Shown in pieces: positions 26,857 through 35,990 of a stretch of DNA of 64,000 bases. Where the stretch lies: contig NC_013743.1 in the NCBI RefSeq assembly GCF_000025325.1, forward strand, positions 806,001 through 870,000. The letters run 5' to 3'. The DNA comes from Haloterrigena turkmenica DSM 5511 (GTDB taxonomy: Archaea > Halobacteriota > Halobacteria > Halobacteriales > Natrialbaceae). Position numbers and translations under genes: made by a program. Positions within the stretch are counted from its first letter, which is position 1. Every line of letters starts with the position of its first letter. The notes under the pieces were generated by a model. It was given only the letters and a program-made list of their open reading frames with translations. It was not told where the DNA came from and did no database searches.

Positions 26857-28068
26857 ATGACGCGATCTGTCTGGGTCAAAGCCGACGACACCGTCGGCGA
26901 CTGGGACGACCGCCGGGCGCGGATCACCGCCGCGCTCGAGTCGGGCGCCGACTGGGTACTGGTCGACGAAGAGGACGTCTCCCGTGTACGCGAACTCGGC
27001 GACATCAACGTCGCCGCCTTTCGGACCGACGGCGACGTGACGCTGGTCGACGACATCGACGACGCCGAGACCGACGAGGACGACGGCGGCGCCGCCGAAT
27101 CGACGACCGAGGCCGACGCGGTCATCGTCGGCAAGAACGGCGAGGGCGACGCGACGATCGACCTCCCCGAGGACTTCTCCGGCTCGGCCGACCTCTCGAC
27201 GCTTCGCCGGCGCGACGGCGACGTCGAGCGCGGCGCCTACGTCCGCATCCTCGGCAAGGAGTACGAACGGTTCGCCGAGACGGCCGCCGAGGAGGCCGAC
27301 CACACCATCATCGTCGGCGAAGACTGGACGATCATCCCCCTCGAGAACCTGATCGCGCGGATCGGCGAGGAGACCAACCTCATCGCGGGGGTCACGACCG
27401 CCGACGAGGCCAAGACGGCCTTCGAGACCCTCGAACTGGGCGCCGACGCGGTCCTGCTCGACTCCGACGACCCCGACGAGATCCACGAGACCGTGGAGAT
27501 CCGCGACGAGGCCGAACGCGAGTCCCTCGACTTAGAGTACGCCGAAGTGCTCGACATCGAGCAGATCGGCAGCGCCGACCGGGTCTGTGTCGATACGGGA
27601 AGCCTGCTGGAACACGACGAAGGGATGCTCGTCGGCTCGATGGCCCGCGGCCTCGTGTTCGTCCACGCCGAAACGGCCGAATCCCCGTACGTCGCCTCCC
27701 GGCCCTTCCGGGTCAACGCAGGCGCCGTCCACGCCTACGTCCGCACGCCCGGCGGCGGCACGAAGTACCTCTCGGAGCTTCAGAGTGGCGACGAAGTTCA
27801 GGTCGTCGACACCGCGGGTAACACCCGCGAAGCCATCGTCGGCCGCGTCAAGATCGAGAAGCGGCCGATGTTCCGGATCGCCCTCGAGACCGACGACGGC
27901 GACCGCATCGAGACGCTCCTCCAGAACGCCGAGACGATCAAGGTCGCTACCAGCGAGGGCCGGACGGCCGTCACGGATCTCGAGGCCGGCGACGAACTCC
28001 TGTTGTACACCGAGGACACGGCGCGTCACTTCGGCGAGGCCGTCGAAGAGAGTATTATCGAGAAATAA
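26857..28068 (+). CDS. 3-dehydroquinate synthase II (archaeal aroB')
   Basis: Archaeal alternative shikimate enzyme: oxidatively deaminates and cyclises 2-amino-3,7-dideoxy-D-threo-hept-6-ulosonate to 3-dehydroquinate. The 403-residue protein begins MTRSVWVKADDTVGDWDDR, the family N-terminus. Conserved segments include IIVGEDWTIIPLENLIA, CVDTGSLLEHDEGMLVGS, SRPFRVNAGAVHAYVR and GRVKIEKRPMFRI. An acidic insertion (about 70-85) is haloarchaeal in style. A much longer open frame upstream is a GC artefact. It works with AroD, encoded at 30.4-31.1 kb. Confidence 0.93.
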   Translation: MTRSVWVKADDTVGDWDDRRARITAALESGADWVLVDEEDVSRVRELGDINVAAFRTDGDVTLVDDIDDAETDEDDGGAAESTTEADAVIVGKNGEGDATIDLPEDFSGSADLSTLRRRDGDVERGAYVRILGKEYERFAETAAEEADHTIIVGEDWTIIPLENLIARIGEETNLIAGVTTADEAKTAFETLELGADAVLLDSDDPDEIHETVEIRDEAERESLDLEYAEVLDIEQIGSADRVCVDTGSLLEHDEGMLVGSMARGLVFVHAETAESPYVASRPFRVNAGAVHAYVRTPGGGTKYLSELQSGDEVQVVDTAGNTREAIVGRVKIEKRPMFRIALETDDGDRIETLLQNAETIKVATSEGRTAVTDLEAGDELLLYTEDTARHFGEAVEESIIEK

Positions 28069-28292
28069 TCGATTTCGTGGACCCCTCGGATACCTAGTAT
28101 AGTCATTTGGTAACCTACCGCACGTTCTGCGGTCGGATTCGTCACTCCGTCTCGCACGGTTGCCAGTTTCGCGGACAGTATCTCGTCGAGACACCCTGAC
28201 GAGGGGAAATTCTCCCTTATATCGGTAATTCCGCGCGGCGGCGAACAACTTCTATGATGGTTGTTATCGTTACACGTGGATGGTTACGAACA

Positions 28293-29411
28293 ATGAGTAT
28301 TACTCGAGAGGCCATTCGATCGGTTGAACCGCCCGAGTTCGCAGTGACGCTTCGCAACGCCGGCCTCGCGGGCGCAGGCGGTGCCGGGTTCCCGACCTAC
28401 GCCAAGTGGGAGCGCCTCGAGGAGGTCGACTCGCTGCTGGTCAATCACCAGGAGAGCGAACCGAACTACTACATGGACAAGTGGCTGGGCCGCGAGCGAA
28501 CCGAGGAGTTGGCGGCGCTGTTCGACGGGCTCCTCGAGCGGGCGTTCGATCGGATCGTCATCGCCGCCAAGTGGCCCGACCGCGACGAGTGGATGGGCGG
28601 CCTCGAGGCGGCGACCGACGCGACGGTCTACGCCCCAGACGCGCTGCCGGTCTCCGAAGACGAGACGGGAATCGTCATCGCCTACACCGACGACAAGTAC
28701 GAGTTCGGGATGGAGAGCGTCCTCATGCGACTCGTCGCGGGCGTGGTTATGGGGGGCAACGAACTCCCGATGGACAACGGCTGGATCGTCCAGAACACCG
28801 AGACGCTCTCGAACGTCTACCGCGCCCTCGTCGACGGGGCGCCGACGACCCGAAAGTTCGTCCACGTCGATGGCCGGGTGCCGACCCACCGGTTCCTCGA
28901 GGTGCCGATCGGCACGCCCGCGACGGACCTGCTCGAGGCGGCGGGGCGCACGGACGAGCTCGCTGACAACGAGGTCATCCTCGACGGCGGTCCGGGATGG
29001 TGTTTCGAGATCGACGCCGCACCGGACGCGTTCGGGGTCCGCAAGCGAACGAACTGCCTGCTCGTGATGGAGGAGTCGGTCGTCGAGGAGAACACTATCG
29101 GGAGCGGCGGTCGGGTCAACGTCCTCGCGTCGGCGGCGTGGAAGCAGTCGGTCCACGAGACGGCCCCGACGGAGGCGCTCCGTCCGGACCGCGTCGAAGT
29201 ACCCCTGATCACGAACCCCGCTTTCGAGGGGGTCGTCACGCCCAGCGAGCCGATCGTGACGGTCGGCGACGACCTCGAGACCGATGAGATGATCGCCCGG
29301 CCGGCCGACGGAATCAGCATCGCCCAGCACGCCCCGATCGACGGCACGGTCACCGGCGTCGACGATCGATCGATTACGATCGAGCGCGACGAACGACTGA
29401 CGTCGGACTGA
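28293..29411 (+). CDS. RnfC/PduS/NuoF-like FMN-binding protein lacking Fe-S domain
   Basis: The 372-residue protein starts at ATG 28293 (MSITREAIRSVEPP). The N-terminal GLAGAGGAGFPTYAKWE is the glycine-rich nucleotide/FMN loop of the complex I 51-kDa/RnfC/PduS fold. The following VNHQESEPNYYMDKW corresponds to the family's NxxECEP segment with Cys replaced by Ser. An SLBB-like part follows (VHVDGRVPTHRFLEVPIGTP). No CxxCxxC ferredoxin cluster is present, and no other Rnf/Nuo subunits are nearby. A redox partner role is inferred. GC and codon use match the core. Confidence 0.75.
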   Translation: MSITREAIRSVEPPEFAVTLRNAGLAGAGGAGFPTYAKWERLEEVDSLLVNHQESEPNYYMDKWLGRERTEELAALFDGLLERAFDRIVIAAKWPDRDEWMGGLEAATDATVYAPDALPVSEDETGIVIAYTDDKYEFGMESVLMRLVAGVVMGGNELPMDNGWIVQNTETLSNVYRALVDGAPTTRKFVHVDGRVPTHRFLEVPIGTPATDLLEAAGRTDELADNEVILDGGPGWCFEIDAAPDAFGVRKRTNCLLVMEESVVEENTIGSGGRVNVLASAAWKQSVHETAPTEALRPDRVEVPLITNPAFEGVVTPSEPIVTVGDDLETDEMIARPADGISIAQHAPIDGTVTGVDDRSITIERDERLTSD

Positions 29412-29432
29412 TACCGACGCCGCGGCTACGGC

Positions 29433-29591
29433 TCACCGCTGACACGACCACGTGGTCGTCGATCGAATCCACGCGGAGGGGGTTCGCCGGTCGCAGATGA
29501 CGGTGCCGTCGCCGTCCGCGTAGCTGACGTAGTGGTCGAACGCTCGATCCGCCGTCGCCTCTCGCTCGTCGTAGTCTCCCGTTGCGTGCAT
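29433..29591 (-). CDS. small DUF7331-like protein (52 aa)
   Basis: A short minus-strand frame from ATG 29591 (MHATGDYDEREATADRAF) to TGA at 29433. It contains HYVSYADGDGTVICDRR and TPSAWIRSTTTW, the CDR-x-x-P-x-AWI-x-S pattern of small haloarchaeal DUF7331 proteins. Function unknown. It ends 21 bases from the convergent RnfC-like gene. Confidence 0.65.
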   Translation of the reverse strand: MHATGDYDEREATADRAFDHYVSYADGDGTVICDRRTPSAWIRSTTTWSCQR

Positions 29592-29739
29592 TCGAAATCA
29601 CGTCCGTCGGTCGCCGAGACCGACCTGATATCCGCGGTACCAAGCGATCGGTGAAAAGGGCTCCGTCGATGTACTACTAGCGTGATTATATTACGACTGT
29701 GAGATGGTACCGTCGATCACTCGAGCGAGCGTTTTCGGA

Positions 29740-30153
29740 TCACGACTGGGCCGGTTCCTCCTCGGGACTCGGCTCAAGGCGGGCCGTACACCAGTGACAG
29801 AACTCGAGGTCCTCGTCGAGTTCCTTGCCGCACTCGGGACAGGTGGCCCCGCCGTCGTCTCCGGCGGCGTTCGGCGAGAATTCCAACGCCCGGATGACGG
29901 CGTCGAACGCCGCGATGAGGTTGACGAACAGGAGCGTCAGCTGAGAGAGCATGTCGACCTCGCTGGTGATCGTCATCGCCTCGGAAAACGATTCTGCCGT
30001 CGCGATCTGATCGACCGGGAAGAAGAGCCAAAACGTGACGAGGTAGAGTCCAGCAAAGAGCAGGGCTCGGAGCCAGTCCCGGATCACGACGTGTCCGGCA
30101 CCGGGAAAGACCATCGAGAGGCCAGCGGCGACGACCGCGCGAAGCCATGTCAT
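29740..30153 (-). CDS. zinc-ribbon membrane protein (DUF7575-like)
   Basis: The 137-residue protein starts MTWLRAVVAAGLSMVFPG. Two or three hydrophobic helices (about 1-20, 28-48, 66-90) are followed by a soluble C-terminal zinc ribbon with CPECGKELDEDLEFCHWC, then an acidic tail. It matches the haloarchaeal membrane/zinc-ribbon group. Function unknown. It has no obvious operon partner. Confidence 0.8.
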   Translation of the reverse strand: MTWLRAVVAAGLSMVFPGAGHVVIRDWLRALLFAGLYLVTFWLFFPVDQIATAESFSEAMTITSEVDMLSQLTLLFVNLIAAFDAVIRALEFSPNAAGDDGGATCPECGKELDEDLEFCHWCTARLEPSPEEEPAQS

Positions 30154-30367
30154 CGTACGTGGTGGTAGGGCACCCTCGTCCTTAACATTCCGATTTCTTT
30201 CGAAGACGATTGTAATTTCGTCCCGTTGATGAATCAGGCCGGGAGTAGATCGGTGACCCGTTCACTGACGACCGAGTCGTTGCAGAAATCGATAGCTCGA
30301 TACTCGAGGGAATCGCTCGCTAAAACACCGTAGCCGAATATGGGCCGAATCCTCACTGCAAGTCGCT

Positions 30368-31111
30368 TCACTCCGTCTGCGTGACTTCCTGTCGACTCGG
30401 GTACTCCTCGTCCAACTGGTCGAAGATCCGACTGTCCGTACCGCTTTCCTTGATCATCTCGACCAGCGAGTCGAGTCGGTGCAGCGGTAGCTGCCCCGGC
30501 GCGTACTCGCTCTTGTCGGACTCGAGCGGCGCGTAGCCCAGCGCGGAGCCGTACAGCGGGCCGATTACGCGCGTGTGACTGCCGAGTTCGCCCATCGCGA
30601 TGCCGGCCGCCCGAATGCCGTTCTGCGTCGCGGTATCGATCGCCGTCAGGATCCGCAGGCAGTCCTCGCGATCCGCGGCGTAGGTCGCGACTTTGGCGAT
30701 ATCGCCGTACCGGGCGCACTCCTCGATGATCGCGTCGAGGGTCTCCTGATCGGGCGTCTCGTCGAACTCGTGGAAGGAGATGACCAGTTCGACGTCCTGT
30801 TCGCGGAACTCCTCGAGGACCCACTGCATGCCGCGTGCCGTCTCGAGTTCCACGTCCACCATCTCGACGACGTCGAACTCGGCGGCGGCCATCAGTTGAT
30901 CCAGTCGGCCGCGGTCGGCCGCGTGGCCGCCGAACCACCGCGAGCGGTTCGTAGCGAGGATCGGCAGGTCGCCGTCGTAGTCGGCGAGTTGTTCGATCGG
31001 GTCCTCCGCGCTGTCCATCCGGAACTCGATGATGTCAGCGGTGTCACGAGCTTTCGGCTCCCGTGTCAGATCGTTCGTTGTTGCGGCGAGGGCGAAACCG
31101 TCGACAGTCAT
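30368..31111 (-). CDS. aroD: type I 3-dehydroquinate dehydratase
   Basis: Schiff-base dehydratase converting 3-dehydroquinate to 3-dehydroshikimate. The 247-residue TIM barrel has Glu29 (IIEFRMD), catalytic His114 (ISFHEFDETP) and the imine-forming Lys140 (DIAKVATYA). ATG 31111 (MTVDGFAL) is chosen; a longer frame upstream enters the A/T-rich leader. A TATA-like TATTTTTATG lies about 25-30 bases upstream of this start on the minus strand. Confidence 0.93.
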   Translation of the reverse strand: MTVDGFALAATTNDLTREPKARDTADIIEFRMDSAEDPIEQLADYDGDLPILATNRSRWFGGHAADRGRLDQLMAAAEFDVVEMVDVELETARGMQWVLEEFREQDVELVISFHEFDETPDQETLDAIIEECARYGDIAKVATYAADREDCLRILTAIDTATQNGIRAAGIAMGELGSHTRVIGPLYGSALGYAPLESDKSEYAPGQLPLHRLDSLVEMIKESGTDSRIFDQLDEEYPSRQEVTQTE

Positions 31112-31581
31112 GATACGGGCTACCAATCCTCCGCATAAAAATATTTCGAGAGTTCGCACCCCGGCGGTCGCCGAACTCGCCGTATGGACGCGACCAGTGT
31201 GTATATGAGAACTGTCCGAAATGGACGACACAGGCCATCTAACTCCGTAATTCTGCCGCCGAGATCCGCAACCGTTGCGTTCCGTCCATCATCATTATTA
31301 CTGGCTAAGCTCGAGTCGAAACGACCGATAGTATCACAATTCAAGCAGTTTTACTGGGGATTCGTCGTTCCTGCGGAGGGAATCAACGTACCGCGTCGCT
31401 CGCGCGCGAGCGTGACACATTGAGCGGCGTACGATCGTGTCGAACCGGAATCGCTCGAGCGTGTCCTCGAGGTGACCGATATTGGAACGCTCTGACCACC
31501 TGTACAGACGACTGCTCGGAAAACGGACAGCGAAACCACAGTAAACCGGTTGCTCGCGAAAAGCGTCGTACGACGGCTCCG
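31112..31581. other. 470-base gap between aroD promoter and hom 3' end
   Basis: Carries the aroD promoter at its left end. The remainder is mixed in composition with short unconvincing frames on both strands. I see no RNA gene, repeat or recognisable remnant. Confidence 0.5.
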
Positions 31582-32529
31582 TCAGCGATCCGCCAGCCGG
31601 TTGACGTCCGAGAGGACGGCGGTGGCCGTCTCGGGACCGCCGGCACCGCGCCCGCTCGAGTGTAAGGAGCCGGCGTTGTGGGTTTCGATCTGGATGATGT
31701 TCCGGGTGCCGGTGACGGCGAGAGGCCCGTTCTCGGGAACGAGTCGTGGCCCGACGCGGACGCCCTCGCGGGTGGCTTCGCCGATCAGGCGAATCGTTCG
31801 ACCGTCCTCGGCCGCAAGATTCAGCGCGCTCCCCGGAATGTTCTGGATTCCCTCGACGCTCGCGTCCTCGAGGGCGAAACCGCCGTCGGAAAGCACGTTC
31901 GCGAGAATGACGAATTTGAGTGCGGCGTCGGTGCCATCGACGTCGAAGGTGGGATCAGCCTCGGCGACGCCCAGATCCTGGGCTTCCGCGAGGACGTGCT
32001 CGTAGTCCAGTCCTTCGGCGGCCATCCGCGTCAGGATGAAGTTCGCGGTGCCGTTGAGCACGCCCCGAACCGCCGTGACGTTCTCCGGCATGCAGTCTTC
32101 GACCGTCGAGAGCGCGGGAATCGCACCGCCGACGGTGGCCTCGAAGCGCACCGACCCTTCGCTGTCGGCCTCGAGAGCCCGCATCTCCTCGTAGCGTTCC
32201 GCGACGGGACCCTTGTTAGCCAATACGACGTGGCGGTCGGCCTCGAGGGCGCGTTCGACGTGGGAGAAGCCGGGTTCGGCGTCGCCGAGCGTCGTCGGCG
32301 TCGCCTCCACGAGGACGTCGTACTCGATGTCGAAGACGTCGTCGGGGTCGTCGACGCCGACGGGTTCGTCGCTGCGTTTGCGCTGGAGAGCGCCCTCGAC
32401 GTCGATACCGTCGGCGTCGATGACGGCGTTCGTCGAGTCGGCGAGCGCGACGACCTCGTGGCCGTACTCGCCGGCGAGGTCGGCGACCGACCGCCCGACG
32501 TCGCCCGCGCCGAGAATTGCGAGTCGCAT
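31582..32529 (-). CDS. hom: homoserine dehydrogenase (catalytic part only)
   Basis: Reduces aspartate semialdehyde to homoserine for threonine and methionine synthesis, competing with DapA for substrate. The 315-residue protein has the NAD(P)-binding loop AILGAGDVGRSV, ANKGPVAERYEEM, VGGAIPALSTVEDCM and the substrate segment GTANFILTRMAAEGLDY. No C-terminal ACT domain is present; a separate ACT-type protein is encoded immediately upstream with a 1-base TGATG overlap, suggesting co-regulation. Confidence 0.93.
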   Translation of the reverse strand: MRLAILGAGDVGRSVADLAGEYGHEVVALADSTNAVIDADGIDVEGALQRKRSDEPVGVDDPDDVFDIEYDVLVEATPTTLGDAEPGFSHVERALEADRHVVLANKGPVAERYEEMRALEADSEGSVRFEATVGGAIPALSTVEDCMPENVTAVRGVLNGTANFILTRMAAEGLDYEHVLAEAQDLGVAEADPTFDVDGTDAALKFVILANVLSDGGFALEDASVEGIQNIPGSALNLAAEDGRTIRLIGEATREGVRVGPRLVPENGPLAVTGTRNIIQIETHNAGSLHSSGRGAGGPETATAVLSDVNRLADR

Positions 32530-33092
32530 CAGGCGTCACCTCCGAGCAGCGGCTCGACGACCGTGAGGTCCTTCTCCTCGCTGACCGAGCGGATAGTGTC
32601 GAAGACCGCTTCGGACCGCCCGGAGTCGATCGCGAGTCGCAAGCGGGCACTCGAGGTGTCGCCGGTTCCCTGGGGCGCGGACAGCGACAGGTCGAGGACC
32701 GCGGCGCTCGTTTCGTCTTCGATCGCCAGCAGGGTATCGGAGAGGTCCGTCTCGATGAGGTGGCCGACCAGCACGACGCTGATCTCCTCGCCGTAGCGTT
32801 CGGCGCCGGCCTGAATGACGTTGATTCCGGTTTCTCGGAGTGCGGCGACGATATCGTCGAACCGATCCGGCGGGCAGCCGAGGTCGACCTCGACGGGAAT
32901 GTGTCCCCGCGGCGTGATGTTGCCGCGCTCGTGGTGAATACTCATGAGATTGCCGCCGTTTTCGGCGATCGGTGTCAGCGCATCGAGTAACTCGCCGGGT
33001 TCGTCGACCAGCTCGAGGCGGACGGTATAGGTACGAACGCCGCCGTCGGCCTCGGTGCCGAGGTCACCCGGTGGCGTCGGTGCATCACCCAT
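32529..33092 (-). CDS. ACT-domain amino-acid-binding protein upstream of hom
   Basis: The 187-residue protein is made of two ACT-like halves: YTVRLELVDEPGELLDALTP (about 20-95) and ISVVLVGHLIETDLSDTLLA (about 105-180). Such proteins bind amino acids allosterically. Its stop overlaps the hom start by one base, so it is probably the detached regulatory subunit for homoserine dehydrogenase (inference from context). ATG 33092 (MGDAPTPP) is preferred over GTG 33101. Confidence 0.82.
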   Translation of the reverse strand: MGDAPTPPGDLGTEADGGVRTYTVRLELVDEPGELLDALTPIAENGGNLMSIHHERGNITPRGHIPVEVDLGCPPDRFDDIVAALRETGINVIQAGAERYGEEISVVLVGHLIETDLSDTLLAIEDETSAAVLDLSLSAPQGTGDTSSARLRLAIDSGRSEAVFDTIRSVSEEKDLTVVEPLLGGDA

Positions 33093-33937
33093 CGGTGTCA
33101 CCGCCTCTCGGCACGTGATCGTCCGTCATCGTGGGCATGCTATCGTCTCCGTAACGGGCACGTAAAAGCGTATAGATATCCTCATCGCTCGAGATCGACT
33201 CGAGCGGGCCGCTGTGGCGGTTTCGGCGGCGACTGTTGTAGCGACGTTCGACGTCAGTTCGCTCGAATTGGCGTTCTCACTCGGATAGAGAGCGACGCCC
33301 GTTCTCCGATTGCACCAGTCGAACGCGATCGTTCTTCTCCTGCTCGAAAGGTCGCTCTCAAGTATGTTGACTTGCCGACTATTGTCTCGAATACTCTACT
33401 ATCGTGTATGTGTTCGTTAGTCAATTCGATTGAGTGATTACACTGGCTTTCTCTCGTAACAGCGGACCCTATAGCTGTTATTGGGTTTCTGGGCCGCTCC
33501 AGATTAGATTCCGACGCTATTTTAACTATATTGTATATTTCACAGAAGTACATGGGAGTTCAAACTGATTTCCGTAGCTCAGGCCCAAAACCGCTAGTAT
33601 AGTGATCTCAATGTACACTGAACCTAACAGGTCCTACTCAGAGTCCTCCGACAGATATCGAAGCTATCGGTTTAGAAAGTAGTATGTTTAAGTGGTAGTT
33701 GGTAATCTCTCGCTCGAGACGACGAACGCAAACTACCCCCTCTGTATCCGGATGAACGATCCGCGAAACGCCGGCGTAGGGTCGCTCAGCAATCCACGGC
33801 TACTGTTCACCGTCGATCAGCACTGGCTAGCCCCATTCTATATCGCGCTATGGAATTTATGCCGATAGCAAACGGACTGCTATCGGCTCGTCACGTGGAA
33901 TACGACTGAAAGAAATTCGACGGCTGCGTCGCCGCGA
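33093..33937. other. 845-base A/T-rich gene-free region
   Basis: Composition is clearly lower in GC than the flanking genes. The right-hand part is the downstream side of the SMC-like gene; the left end should hold the ACT/hom promoter. The best open frame (33254-33553, minus) has no family resemblance and many rare features. No repeats longer than about 10 bases were noticed. It may be decayed foreign DNA. Confidence 0.5.
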
Positions 33938-35899
33938 TTAGATGTCCGAGACGACCTCGTGCTCGACGTCGACGGCCTGTGCGTCCTCGTCCAGCAGCGC
34001 CACGACGAGATACGGCACGTAGGACTCGAAGTACTCGACGACTTTGGCGATCCGTTCGGCGTCGATCGCCTCGAGGGAGTCGAGCAGCATGAACGGGACC
34101 GTCTCGTAGACGTCGTGGACGAGATAGCCCGCGAGCGCGAACACGAGTCCGGTCACCTCTCGCTCGCTCTCGCTCAGGTGGCCGATCGTGTCCTCGTAGG
34201 CCGCGCCGTCGTCGGTACTGCGGACGATCTTGAGGTCGAACGACGAGCGCTCGACCTTCCGGCGACCTTCGCGGACCTCGCGGCGCGTCCGGTCGATCCA
34301 GATGCGGTCGAGGTTATCGTAGCCCAGCACCTCGAGGAGGTTCTCCATGTGTTCGTTGAACCCCTCGACGGCGTCGGCCTCGATCTGATCGATGCGCGTC
34401 CGGAGATCCGTCAGTTCGTCGGTGACGTCCTCGCGGCGCTCCTGGAGATTGCTGCGGTCGTCGAGTCGCTGTTCGATCTCGTCGATCTCGTCGTCGATCT
34501 CCTCGCGCTCGCGTTCCTTGCGTTCGAGTTCGAACTCGAGCTGGTTGACCTCCTTGTGCTGATCGAGGACCCCGCTGTAGTCGTCGGTCTCGAGGTCGTC
34601 GATCGTCGTCTCGAGGTCGTCGATTTCGTCGGTGAGGGCCTCGCGGTCGTCGGTCAGATCGTCGAGCCGGTCCTGTCGCCGGTCGAGTTCATCGTCGATC
34701 GAGTCGAGGCGACGCTGGGTCTGTCGGTACTCGGTCTTGTTCTCGTTGATCTCCGAGAGGGTCTCTCGCCGTTCGTCGAGTTCGGAGCTGATCTCGGAGC
34801 GCTCTTCGATGCGCTCCTGTCGGACGGATCGGAGCTGTTCGATCGTCGTCTCGATCTGGTCGCGGGGCACCGACGAGCCACACGTCCAGCAGGTGACCGA
34901 CTCCGAGTCCGCGAGCAACTGATCCGTAACCGGGCCGTCATCGTCCTCGGTGGCGACGTCCGGGAGGACCGACTCCTGTTCGTCGAGCAGTTGCTCGTTG
35001 AACTGAATCGTGCTCTGCAGCTGTGAGATCTCCTGGGAGAGTTCCGCCTTCTCCGCCTGGAGGGTATCGATTTCGGCTTCGAGGCGGCTGACCTCCGTCT
35101 CGTCGCCCGACGAGAGCGATTCGAGACGCGCCTCGACCTCGTCGCGTTCGTCCTCGAGGGCCTCGATACTCTCGCGTTCGGTCTCGATGCGATCGCGGAC
35201 GGTTTCGAGCTCCGAGCGGGTGTCGCGAAGCTCCGCGAGTTTCTCCTCGAGTTCGGACTCCTCCTCGCGTCGCTGTTCGACGTCGACGTTCGTCTCCTCG
35301 AGTTCTTCGCGGGCCTCTTCGAGGTCCGCCTGAAGCGACTCGATCTCGTCGGTGAGACGGGTCCGTTTCGCCTCGAGATCGGGCAATCGATTCTCGAGAT
35401 CGTCGAGTTCGGACAGCCGCTCGTCGAGTTCCCGTTTCTGCTGTTCGTACTGCTCGATTTCGGCCTTTATCGCGTTGGTGTCGACCGGCCGCATGATCAG
35501 CTCGCGGAGGTCGTCTCCGCGGGCGACGGCCTGTCGCGCTTCGTTGGTTTCGAGCAGGAACGCGAACAGATCGGCGAGTTCCGGATCGTCGAGATAGGGG
35601 TCGCCGTCGGTGACGATCGTTCCGCCTCGTCGCTCGAGCGTCCGCCGGTACGTCTCGTCGCCGAACTCGAGGACCGCCTGGCCCTCGTCAGCGTCGGCTT
35701 TGAGACTCGCTTGTTCGCTTCCGAGCGCCGCCATGATCGCTTGCAGCAGTGATGTTCGGTTAGTCGCGTTGCGACCGGAGAGCACAGTCACTCCGTGGTG
35801 AAACGTAACCTCCGTTTCGTCGATACCCCCGATGTTATCGACTGAAAGGGTAGCCGCCCCCGGAATGTCTCGTTGTTTCGTATCCAGTCCAGGTTCCAT
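33938..35899 (-). CDS. archaea-specific SMC-related ATPase-like protein
   Basis: The 653-residue Rad50/SMC-like protein has a head half, long coiled coils (about 135-335 and 345-525, Glu/Arg/Leu-rich heptads) and a second head half. At the coiled-coil apex near residue 337 there is a zinc-hook-like CWTC. Walker A is degenerate: SGRNATNRTSLLQAI (42-50), lacking the usual GK[ST]. The signature region reads HLSESEREVTGL and Walker B VPFMLLDSLEAID. Its gene follows rdfA by 91 bases on the same strand, an arrangement I recall for haloarchaeal rdfA loci. It probably has a structural or cell-shape role. Confidence 0.85.
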   Translation of the reverse strand: MEPGLDTKQRDIPGAATLSVDNIGGIDETEVTFHHGVTVLSGRNATNRTSLLQAIMAALGSEQASLKADADEGQAVLEFGDETYRRTLERRGGTIVTDGDPYLDDPELADLFAFLLETNEARQAVARGDDLRELIMRPVDTNAIKAEIEQYEQQKRELDERLSELDDLENRLPDLEAKRTRLTDEIESLQADLEEAREELEETNVDVEQRREEESELEEKLAELRDTRSELETVRDRIETERESIEALEDERDEVEARLESLSSGDETEVSRLEAEIDTLQAEKAELSQEISQLQSTIQFNEQLLDEQESVLPDVATEDDDGPVTDQLLADSESVTCWTCGSSVPRDQIETTIEQLRSVRQERIEERSEISSELDERRETLSEINENKTEYRQTQRRLDSIDDELDRRQDRLDDLTDDREALTDEIDDLETTIDDLETDDYSGVLDQHKEVNQLEFELERKEREREEIDDEIDEIEQRLDDRSNLQERREDVTDELTDLRTRIDQIEADAVEGFNEHMENLLEVLGYDNLDRIWIDRTRREVREGRRKVERSSFDLKIVRSTDDGAAYEDTIGHLSESEREVTGLVFALAGYLVHDVYETVPFMLLDSLEAIDAERIAKVVEYFESYVPYLVVALLDEDAQAVDVEHEVVSDI

Positions 35900-35990
35900 G
35901 CGCCGGTGTACTGTCCCCACGCATATAGATATTCCCACTTCTGCCACTCGTGAGAATTTGCCGGTTCCAGGGTTCGACGATCAGCGCGGA

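Noticed and set aside
25051-28068. 1005-residue frame ending in dehydroquinate synthase II
   Set aside because: Only the last 403 residues have family character; the upstream part is Arg-rich shadow of the DUF6293 gene and of non-coding repeat text.
33254-33553. 99-residue frame in the A/T-rich gap upstream of hom
   Set aside because: No family match and no promoter; composition and residue use do not fit haloarchaeal proteins.
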